Source: Bacteroidota bacterium (lineage in GTDB: Bacteria; Bacteroidota; Bacteroidia; Bacteroidales; F082). From it: a stretch of 64,000 nucleotides of DNA. Where the stretch lies: positions 231,484 to 295,483 of the forward strand of contig WOUZ01000006.1 of the NCBI GenBank assembly GCA_009773165.1. The letters run 5' to 3'. The number at the start of each line of letters is the position of its first letter. Position 1 is the stretch's first letter. Of this stretch, positions 36,095-43,746 are shown piece by piece. The translations under genes were made by a program, and so were the position numbers. The notes under the pieces were generated by a model. It made no database searches and was not told where the DNA came from. It was given only the letters and a program-made list of their open reading frames with translations.

Positions 36095-37753
36095 ATGTTG
36101 CGCCGACTGCGAATCACAAATTATGCCCTCATCGAACACCTTGAAATAGAATTCAAGTCGGGTTTTACTGTGATTACTGGCGAAACCGGAGCTGGGAAAT
36201 CAATTTTGCTTGGTGCTTTAGGGCTCGTTTTAGGGGCGCGCGCAGATTCCAACGTGCTTCATGATAAAAACTCGAAATGTCTCGTAGAAGCAGTTTTCGA
36301 CATCACAAATCTTCCCCTTCAAGCCTTTTTCAGTGAAAACGAATTGGATTATGACTCAGAATGCATACTGACTCGTGAAATAAGTGTCAGTGGCAAATCA
36401 CGTGCCTTTATCAACGACAGTCCGGTCAATCTGCTAATCCTTAAAGCTTTAGGAGAACAACTTGTAGACATTCATTCTCAACACGATTCTTTGCATTTGT
36501 CAGAGTCAGCGTTTCAGTTAAGTATCCTTGATGGCTTGGCTAACAACGACTTACAACTAAAAGAGTATGTATCTACCTATGAAAAATGGCAGCAATGTAA
36601 GTTTGAATTGCAACAGCTTAAAAACCTGGCTTCGGATACCCAGACTGAACTAGAACTAATACAGTTTCAGCTCGACGAGTTGGTAAAGGTAAAATTGCAG
36701 CAGGGCGAATTTGGAGAATTGAATCAAAAAGCTGAGACATTAAGTCATGCCGAAGAGATAAGATTGAGCCTTTTTACAAGTGTCGAATTGCTAAACAGAG
36801 CAGATGTAAATGTAATACAGATGCTTCGCGATACGAAAATACATCTGCTTAAAGCTGGCAGATATTTGCCTGATATGCATCAACTTGCAGAACGCATGGA
36901 ATCGAGTTTGGTGGAAATTAAAGATATTACTTCCGATTTAGAAACTGCTGAAACGAAAATACAATTTGAGCCAAAAGAGCTGGAAAGAATTCAAAGCAGG
37001 ATTTCGACCTACCGGCAACTTATGATCAAACACCGGGTTTCGGATCCTGATGCGCTTTTACAGGTGAGAAATGACCTTCAGCGCAAATTAGAGATGATCG
37101 AGAAAAAAGACCTGAGCATTGACCAGCTCACCAAAACTCTGAAGCAACTGGATCGGAAGCTTGAAGAAAAGGCATCCGACTTAAGTCAGTCGAGAAGAAA
37201 GTTGATCCCAGAAATGGAACGATCAGTAAGGTTGCTTTTAACACAGCTTGGAATGCCCAACGGACGCTTTGAAGCAGCACTTGAAACCGCAAACGGTTAC
37301 GCTCCAACTGGAGCTGACAACCTTCGCTTTCTGTTCACTGCCAATAAAGGCAACCGACCCGAAGATATTTCAAAAGTGGCATCAGGTGGTGAACTTTCAC
37401 GTTTGATGTTGGCTATCAAGAGTTTAACCTCAGGAAAGAAAATGATACCTACGATCATTTTTGATGAAATTGACACTGGCGTTTCCGGAGATATTGCAGC
37501 TAAAGTTGGTCGAATAATGGCTACTATGGCACACCAAATGCAATTGATTGCAATTACACATTTACCTCAAATTGCAGGCAAAGCAGCACAACATTTACTA
37601 GTTTACAAGCGTGACGACGATAAACGTACCCGAAGTTTAATCATTCAACTATCTGAACAACAACGCATTGAAGAAATTGCACGTATGTTGAGTGACGATA
37701 TCATAACACCGGCCGCACGGGTAGCTGCGAAAGAATTGATGCGTGGTTTCTGA
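36095..37753 (+). CDS. recN: DNA repair protein RecN
   Basis: SMC-like ATPase that acts at double-strand breaks. Walker A GETGAGKSILLGALG (about residues 29-43), the RecN motif VDIHSQHDSLHL, a long coiled-coil middle (about 160-370), the ABC signature SGGELSRLMLAIKSL and Walker B TIIFDEIDTGVSGDIA. Length 552 is normal. Last gene of the bamD block but with its own promoter-like element. Confidence 0.97.
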   Translation: MLRRLRITNYALIEHLEIEFKSGFTVITGETGAGKSILLGALGLVLGARADSNVLHDKNSKCLVEAVFDITNLPLQAFFSENELDYDSECILTREISVSGKSRAFINDSPVNLLILKALGEQLVDIHSQHDSLHLSESAFQLSILDGLANNDLQLKEYVSTYEKWQQCKFELQQLKNLASDTQTELELIQFQLDELVKVKLQQGEFGELNQKAETLSHAEEIRLSLFTSVELLNRADVNVIQMLRDTKIHLLKAGRYLPDMHQLAERMESSLVEIKDITSDLETAETKIQFEPKELERIQSRISTYRQLMIKHRVSDPDALLQVRNDLQRKLEMIEKKDLSIDQLTKTLKQLDRKLEEKASDLSQSRRKLIPEMERSVRLLLTQLGMPNGRFEAALETANGYAPTGADNLRFLFTANKGNRPEDISKVASGGELSRLMLAIKSLTSGKKMIPTIIFDEIDTGVSGDIAAKVGRIMATMAHQMQLIAITHLPQIAGKAAQHLLVYKRDDDKRTRSLIIQLSEQQRIEEIARMLSDDIITPAARVAAKELMRGF

Positions 37754-37850
37754 CTTTTTTATCAAATTTTCTTGAAATAATTAAAGGGGATTTCTATAAT
37801 TACCTGATTACCTATAAGTTAATGAAAATATGCATATATGACACTTTTTG

Positions 37851-37858
37851 TATCTTTG
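37851..37858 (+). promoter_or_regulatory. -7 promoter element for fabI (TATCTTTG)
   Basis: Exact TAnnTTTG match 39 bases before the fabI ATG. Confidence 0.65.
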
Positions 37859-37896
37859 CGCCCACACACAACAAATGCTAACAAATTTTAAAAGTT

Positions 37897-38754
37897 ATGG
37901 CATATCAATTGCTAAAAGGAAAAAGAGGAATCATTTTTGGGGCGCTTGACAGCAAATCCATAGCCTGGAAAGTTGCTGAAAGAGCACACGAAGAAGGAGC
38001 CATCTTCACATTGAGTAACACCCCAACGGCTTTACGTTTTGGCGAGTTGGATGAATTGGCAGCTAAATGCAACGCTGAAATTATTCCTGCTGATGCTACT
38101 TCAGTGAAAGACCTGACCCTTGTTTTCGAAAAAAGTCAGGAAATATTAGGTGGAAAAGTTGATTTTGTGCTGCATTCCATTGGAATGTCGTTAAATGTGC
38201 GTAAGAAACGCGTTTACAACGATTTGAACTATGAATACCTGAATAAAACCCTGGACATCTCAGCAATTTCTTTTCATAAGATGTTGCAAATTGCATTCAA
38301 AATGGACGCCATTAATGAGTGGGGTTCGGTGGTTGCGCTCTCATATGTTGCAGCACAACGAACATTGTATGGTTACAATGATATGGCCGATGCCAAAGCA
38401 TTACTGGAATCCATAGCTCGCAGTTTTGGGTATATCTATGGTCGCGAACGCAAGATCAGAGTAAACACTATCTCACAATCACCCACAAAAACTACTGCTG
38501 GAAGCGGCGTTAAAGGATTCGATGGTTTGATTGACTTTACAGAGCGCATGTCGCCTCTTGGCAATGCAACAGCAGAAGAATGTGCCGACTATGCAATAAC
38601 TCTATTTTCGGATCTGACCAAAAAAGTCACTATGCAAAACCTATTCCATGATGGGGGTTTCTCGAGCATGGGGATGAGTTTAAAAGCTATGACAATGTAT
38701 AACAAGAGCTTCAATTGCGACTGTGAGCCTGAAGAAGAAGTTGAATTAGATTAA
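37897..38754 (+). CDS. fabI: Enoyl-ACP reductase (NADH), FabI
   Basis: Last reduction of each fatty acid elongation cycle. SDR fold; N-terminal GKRGIIFGALDSKSIAWKVAE is the FabI variant of the cofactor loop. The active-site pattern is Y-x6-K in YNDMADAKALLES, with the upstream Tyr in TLYG. The C-terminal part QNLFHDGGFSSMGM is typical, followed by an acidic tail (CEPEEEVELD). Length 285 is slightly above the usual 260. Monocistronic. Confidence 0.94.
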   Translation: MAYQLLKGKRGIIFGALDSKSIAWKVAERAHEEGAIFTLSNTPTALRFGELDELAAKCNAEIIPADATSVKDLTLVFEKSQEILGGKVDFVLHSIGMSLNVRKKRVYNDLNYEYLNKTLDISAISFHKMLQIAFKMDAINEWGSVVALSYVAAQRTLYGYNDMADAKALLESIARSFGYIYGRERKIRVNTISQSPTKTTAGSGVKGFDGLIDFTERMSPLGNATAEECADYAITLFSDLTKKVTMQNLFHDGGFSSMGMSLKAMTMYNKSFNCDCEPEEEVELD

Positions 38755-38775
38755 TACACTTCTTTAAAATAGTAT

Positions 38776-38820
38776 AACTTCGGGCATTGATTTAGATCCA
38801 ATGACCCGGAGTTTTTTTTT
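38776..38820 (+). terminator. Intrinsic terminator after fabI
   Basis: An imperfect stem pairs AACTTCGGGCATTG with CAATGACCCGGAGTT (two mismatched positions), followed by nine T residues. Confidence 0.75.
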
Positions 38821-39000
38821 GGTTATTATCATTCTAAACCTTGTCAATTGTTGGAAAACGCAACCATATGCCATCGAAGATACTAGTAAACTATGTTCAT
38901 TATTTGAGGTTCAGCATTTTCTTATCAGGGTAAAAAAACTGTTTGTCTTTTTGCTGCAATAGTTCTGTTTAATCCACGATGAAATTAAGAAGGATTACAC

Positions 39001-39008
39001 TATTTTTG
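39001..39008 (+). promoter_or_regulatory. -7 promoter element (TATTTTTG)
   Basis: Exact TAnnTTTG match. It lies downstream of the ATG at 38979 and upstream of the ATG at 39057, which shows that the latter is the real start of the peptidase gene. Confidence 0.65.
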
Positions 39009-39056
39009 CATTCTGAACTACAAAATGGCATTTCACGGAATCTAAAATTATCCAAG

Positions 39057-41099
39057 ATGAAAAAGTTTCTTTTAGTTATTGTATTACTTACCTTTATAGG
39101 TATAAATCAATCATTTACCCAGCAGATGGAGCAACTCAAACCTATGATCAATGAAGGAACAATCAGTAAGGTTGTGACGGAACTAAAGTCTGCAGCCACT
39201 GTTGATCAGCATGAAAGAATAGAAAAAGGCGTCCGTCAGGCTGCTGCTTTCTGGCAATCAGGAGATGGCAATGTAGCTGATTTCATCAGTCTTTGTCAGA
39301 CTTATTCAGCCAAAGACGCAGCAGAGCGAGAAGCAATTTTCTTTCGTTTTGAAACCAACCTTGAATTGCTTTTTGGAAGTTACAATAAAATGAGCGTAGG
39401 ATTAAAAATTCCCCTTCATGTGGATGAGGGTGAGATTTTAGCTGTTGACCGGATTTTTGGAGGCTATAGTCCCGGAGCACATCTTAGCGACGATTTTTTT
39501 GCCAACAAACTTGCTTTTGTTACCATACTTAACTTTCCTTTCTATAGCCTGAAAGAGAAAACTCAATTTGGTGGCAACTGGACACGGCTGGAGTGGGCTT
39601 ATGCCCGTATGGGAGATGTTTTTAAATCACGTGTTCCGGCACAACTGCTGCAGAATTATTCGCAAGCCAGCACTGATGCTGATTCTTATATTTCTGATTA
39701 CAATATTTATGTTGGTAATCTGGTGGATAAAAAGGGTAAGACCCACTTCCCTGCCTCAATGAAACTGATCTCTCACTGGGGTTTACGTGATGAAATCAAG
39801 TCGCAATATGCCAGCAAGGAAGGATTTAGCAAACAAGCTATGATTTATGAAGTAATGCTTCGTATCATACGTCAGGAAATTCCACAACAGATAATCAACA
39901 GACCTGATTTCCAGTGGAATCCTTATGAGAACAAGGTTTTTCAACAAGGTTCAGAAATAAAATGGACTGCAGAGCCTGACACCCGTTACCAGCAAGTTAT
40001 AAATCTGTTCAGGGCAACGCAACGCATCGATTCCTATTCTCCTCATTTTCCAGATTATATACAACGCAAGTTCAACGATGATATGGAAATACCTGTGGAA
40101 GACGTTGAAGCAATTTTCATAGAACTGGTTTCAAGTCCGGTATTGAAAGATATGGCAAAAGTCATTGAGAAACGACTGGGACGTAAACTGCAACCATGGG
40201 ATATTTGGTACGATGGTTTCAAAACCCGCTCCACCATTGATATCAGCAAAGTTGATGCATTATTGAAAGCCAAATATCCAAATAAGGCTGCTTTTGAAAA
40301 TGATCTGTCAAACATCTTGAAGCAGTTAGGCTTCCCTGATGATTCAGCCAGTTCAATTGCATCAAAAATCACTGTCGACCCATCACGTGGTGCTGGCCAT
40401 GCCTGGGGTGCTGCAATGAAATCTGATAAAGCACGCCTGCGCACCCGAATTGGTGCAGATGGCATGGATTATAAGGGCTATAATATTGCTATTCATGAGT
40501 TTGGACATAATGTTGAACAAACCATCACGTTGCATAATGTAGATTATTACCTGCTTAATGGCGTGCCTAACACCTCCTTCACCGAGGCATTGGCATTTGT
40601 TTTTCAGGCAAGAGATTTGGAATTACTGGGTATGGAACAAGAAAATGAGCAAAGCCGCCATCTAGCTGCATTGGACAATTTCTGGTCGAACTATGAAATA
40701 ATGGGCGTATCACTTGTTGATATCCGCGTTTGGCGTTGGCTTTATGAAAATCCGGGTGCTGACGCAACACAGTTAAAAGCCGCAGTCAACCGCATCGCTG
40801 TTGAAGTGTGGAATACCTATTTCGCTCCTGTTTTCGGCATTAAGGACGCTCCTGTTCTGGCAGTTTACAGCCATATGATCGACAACCCTCTCTACCTTTC
40901 AGCCTACCCTATTGGTCAGCTTATAGAGTTTCAATTTGGAGAATACATCAAAGGAAAAGATTTTGCGTTTGAGATCTATCGTTCGTTCACACAGGGCCGT
41001 ATCATTCCGCAGTTGTGGATGAAAGGTGCTGTTGGAAATGAAATATCTCCAAAACCTGCCATTCAGGCGGCACAGGAAGCTGTGAAAGCATTAAGATAA
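39057..41099 (+). CDS. Secreted HExxH metallopeptidase-like protein (gluzincin type, unassigned family)
   Basis: A 680-residue protein with a signal peptide (MKKFLLVIVLLTFIGINQSFTQ). The zinc motif HEFGHNVE (in YNIAIHEFGHNVEQTIT) is followed about 30 residues later by SFTEALAFVFQ, whose Glu would be the third ligand, an arrangement resembling M2/M3 peptidases. The rest is helical with no other recognised domain and no T9SS tail, so it is probably periplasmic or outer-membrane associated. I do not recognise a named family. A longer frame from 38979 exists but its first 26 residues precede the promoter element. Confidence 0.8.
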   Translation: MKKFLLVIVLLTFIGINQSFTQQMEQLKPMINEGTISKVVTELKSAATVDQHERIEKGVRQAAAFWQSGDGNVADFISLCQTYSAKDAAEREAIFFRFETNLELLFGSYNKMSVGLKIPLHVDEGEILAVDRIFGGYSPGAHLSDDFFANKLAFVTILNFPFYSLKEKTQFGGNWTRLEWAYARMGDVFKSRVPAQLLQNYSQASTDADSYISDYNIYVGNLVDKKGKTHFPASMKLISHWGLRDEIKSQYASKEGFSKQAMIYEVMLRIIRQEIPQQIINRPDFQWNPYENKVFQQGSEIKWTAEPDTRYQQVINLFRATQRIDSYSPHFPDYIQRKFNDDMEIPVEDVEAIFIELVSSPVLKDMAKVIEKRLGRKLQPWDIWYDGFKTRSTIDISKVDALLKAKYPNKAAFENDLSNILKQLGFPDDSASSIASKITVDPSRGAGHAWGAAMKSDKARLRTRIGADGMDYKGYNIAIHEFGHNVEQTITLHNVDYYLLNGVPNTSFTEALAFVFQARDLELLGMEQENEQSRHLAALDNFWSNYEIMGVSLVDIRVWRWLYENPGADATQLKAAVNRIAVEVWNTYFAPVFGIKDAPVLAVYSHMIDNPLYLSAYPIGQLIEFQFGEYIKGKDFAFEIYRSFTQGRIIPQLWMKGAVGNEISPKPAIQAAQEAVKALR

Positions 41100-41154
41100 G
41101 CCCTTGTCAGGATAAATAATCTGAATCAAAACACGACTGCATTCGATTCACAGT

Positions 41155-41188
41155 GATTACCTTAGGATAATCTTGTCCTAAGGTAATC
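41155..41188. repeat. Perfect 13-bp inverted repeat between convergent genes
   Basis: GATTACCTTAGGA (41155-41167) and TCCTAAGGTAATC (41176-41188) with an 8-base loop. There is no T run on either side, so it is a hairpin of terminator-like position but not a classical intrinsic terminator. Confidence 0.85.
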
Positions 41189-41228
41189 CGCTGAAGATTA
41201 ATTTCTGTTAGCTCGTTTCAATTGTTTT

Positions 41229-43583
41229 CTACAATAAAAATCGGATCGTAACTTTTCCATTATCAGTAAAGAAATTTATCAGGTAAACACCTTTCTTTAA
41301 TTGTAAAGGATAGCTTTGATCATTTGTTTTCTCAAGACTGATGCCCGCAACTACTTTTCCTGATATATCAAGAATCTGAGCATCAGCAGGTAAAAACTCG
41401 GGCTTACTGCTGCGGATGTTTAGCTGATTATCTGTCACAAAAACTTGAAGTTGTGATTTGCTTAATCCCAAGTCATGTACACCGGCTGTTTCGAGTTTGT
41501 TGCTTGTAAGGTCCTCCCAACTATTGATGGCTTCTTCGGAAAGTGTCACAGATAAATCGGTTGCACCGGTCACGATAGTATTCAATGTCAGGGTACATTC
41601 ATTTACATCCCCATAAGTCACAGATTGAATGCTTGTTCCGGAAGGTGCATCATTGAGTGTAAAGTATTCTTTTTTGAGTTGATTTGTACTGAAATAATCA
41701 CCAAAAATTTTAACACTTATCATATTGGCTTCTGCTGTGATAGTTATACCTGGGATCATCGCCTGGCCCGAGATATGGGTATCCATCCAATTCATACGAT
41801 TAAAGAGATAGTCTTGAAAATAATCAACTTCATCTTCGTAGGTATTGTTATACCAATCATGATTTGGCCAAACATATTGCCCAAGAATTGGCCAGCGGTC
41901 AAAATTACGTTCTCTTGCAACTTCTGTATATTGAATAACTGAGTCGATAACTGTTTGAATTGCAGAATTGGACAATTTCTGTTCTCTAAGCTGCGCCCAG
42001 CGTGTCTTGGCAAGACCTTTAAAGTAATTGTCTTCCATGAGCCGTTTCCACCAAAACATGATACTCCACTCATGTACTTCAACCATCTCATAAAGCCAGC
42101 CAGTCGTTTCAAGTCCAGGAGGCCAGTAATCGACATTGCCATAACCAAGGTTAAAATCCCAGGCAGGCCCTGCAAAAAGTTTTCCGCCATCGCTGTCTTT
42201 TTCTTTATAGAGATAGTTGCTATAGCGGTATTTATCAACTTCCTTAGAAATTTCATTCAGGAGCATGAAATCGATAAAAGAAGCGACATCGAAGAATTGC
42301 TGATAGCCTGTTTCAGGGTTTTTAAAGTCAGTCGAGGTAAGGGTATTTTCAGCTGTTGTTACATAATTTTTTATATAAACGCACTGTTGTTCAACTATTT
42401 CATCAGGTTCAGGGTAATAATATTGAAAGATGATATCCATTGCATTGGGATAAGGAGGTACAGGATTGGATTTCCATCCATCAACACCCAGAGTAAAATC
42501 AGGATCGCGCTTATCAACACGCAGGATATAGCCTCCCGTAAGATCATTACCTGAAATTTCATCAGGTTTAAGCGTGGCAATATCCACACGCCCCTCATCT
42601 TTTTTGATCTTCTCTTCCATTACATAAACACCTTTGTAATCATTATTCACGACCAATTCACACAAGATGGTGCGCGTACAGTAATGTCCCATCCGTCGGC
42701 CCATTTCGAAGCTGATGATATTTCTAAGCATGCTCTTGTCAGTATAAGGAGCATAAAGAATCCAGTCGTTTTCGGCAGGCATTCCAAGGAGTGAAACATC
42801 CAGATTTTCTCCCTGACTGTCACGGGTCTCAAAGGCATAGGATTTTTTTGGGAACATCTGTGTTGATTGTCCGCGAGTTTCTATTCCAATATGACCGTCA
42901 TAATCATTAAAAGGGTCGTCAGTATGATTCATAATCCCTGGACCATTATCGATGATTCCCATCGTAGCAGGTATTTTAGGCTCGTCGGGAATAGCCTGGT
43001 TATTGGTTTCAATAACTACAATAGGTAAATTGCTTTCGAAGTATATTGGAGGTGGAATTTCTTTCAGCACATCGTCGATGTACCAGTTAATGCCACTAGT
43101 GGTACCATGGAAGTCATAAAAAATCACAATGCGTGTCAGGTTGTCATAATTCAGCCCAGAAAAATCGAAGGTGAGGTCGGACCAAACGCCTGGAGTTGGT
43201 GTTATAACAATCTCATGGAAATAGGAGTTGTCGCTGTTTTCAAATTTAAATGTCACATTGCCTCCTGTTACTGGAGCGAGAACTTTAAGCCTGTAGCGTG
43301 GAAAAGAATCAAAATTGGCAGGTTCGGGCATTGTGTAACTAATATGGTCCCACATTGATACGGTTGTTTTCACCTGTAAGCACCGTGCCGAGCTATTCAC
43401 TCCATCCGGGGCTGGATTATCCACAACATATCCTACACCTGCTGAGACATACCAGTTTTGCGAAATACCATCCCAGTTGGAAATAGTATCATATGTTTGC
43501 GCCTGCAAATTGCTCATTGTTAGCATGTAAGCAACAAGAACCAAAAACAATCCAGAAGTAATAAAACTGGTTAATCTATTCAT
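41229..43583 (-). CDS. CotH-kinase family protein with T9SS sorting domain
   Basis: A 784-residue secreted protein. Signal peptide about 1-29; residues 30-175 form a beta-rich carbohydrate-binding-like module; residues about 185-600 are a CotH domain with FPKKSYAFETRD, NDYKGVYVMEEKIKKDEGRV, LLNEISKEVDKYRYSNYLY and GPAWDFNLGYGN. In Bacillus, CotH phosphorylates spore coat proteins on Ser; here it is an exported protein and substrate is unknown. The last about 75 residues (LDISGKVVAGI...GVYLINFFTDNGKVTIRFLL) are a type A T9SS sorting domain, so it should reach the cell surface or medium. A near-consensus TAATTTAG lies about 30 bases upstream. Confidence 0.9.
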   Translation of the reverse strand: MNRLTSFITSGLFLVLVAYMLTMSNLQAQTYDTISNWDGISQNWYVSAGVGYVVDNPAPDGVNSSARCLQVKTTVSMWDHISYTMPEPANFDSFPRYRLKVLAPVTGGNVTFKFENSDNSYFHEIVITPTPGVWSDLTFDFSGLNYDNLTRIVIFYDFHGTTSGINWYIDDVLKEIPPPIYFESNLPIVVIETNNQAIPDEPKIPATMGIIDNGPGIMNHTDDPFNDYDGHIGIETRGQSTQMFPKKSYAFETRDSQGENLDVSLLGMPAENDWILYAPYTDKSMLRNIISFEMGRRMGHYCTRTILCELVVNNDYKGVYVMEEKIKKDEGRVDIATLKPDEISGNDLTGGYILRVDKRDPDFTLGVDGWKSNPVPPYPNAMDIIFQYYYPEPDEIVEQQCVYIKNYVTTAENTLTSTDFKNPETGYQQFFDVASFIDFMLLNEISKEVDKYRYSNYLYKEKDSDGGKLFAGPAWDFNLGYGNVDYWPPGLETTGWLYEMVEVHEWSIMFWWKRLMEDNYFKGLAKTRWAQLREQKLSNSAIQTVIDSVIQYTEVARERNFDRWPILGQYVWPNHDWYNNTYEDEVDYFQDYLFNRMNWMDTHISGQAMIPGITITAEANMISVKIFGDYFSTNQLKKEYFTLNDAPSGTSIQSVTYGDVNECTLTLNTIVTGATDLSVTLSEEAINSWEDLTSNKLETAGVHDLGLSKSQLQVFVTDNQLNIRSSKPEFLPADAQILDISGKVVAGISLEKTNDQSYPLQLKKGVYLINFFTDNGKVTIRFLL

Positions 43584-43692
43584 TATGCATAGTGTAAATC
43601 AATCGTCTAAATTACTTCCTTTTTTTCGTAAAACATCGCCTTACCATGGTTTTCCTGACTTTTCTTCAGGTTTTAAATTTGAAACAAAAATA

Positions 43693-43723
43693 AAAAAGCG
43701 GGAAGTGTCAACCTCCCGCTTTC
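43693..43723 (-). terminator. Intrinsic terminator after the beta-helix gene
   Basis: AAAGCGGGA pairs with TCCCGCTTT around a short loop; a T run follows on the minus strand. It is 24 bases past the stop at 43747 and separates this gene from the CotH gene. Confidence 0.9.
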
Positions 43724-43746
43724 ATATATAGATTCATAGTGTAATT

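Noticed and set aside
38979..39056. Upstream start for the HExxH peptidase
   Set aside because: The ATG at 38979 is upstream of an exact TAnnTTTG element, and the signal peptide begins at 39057.
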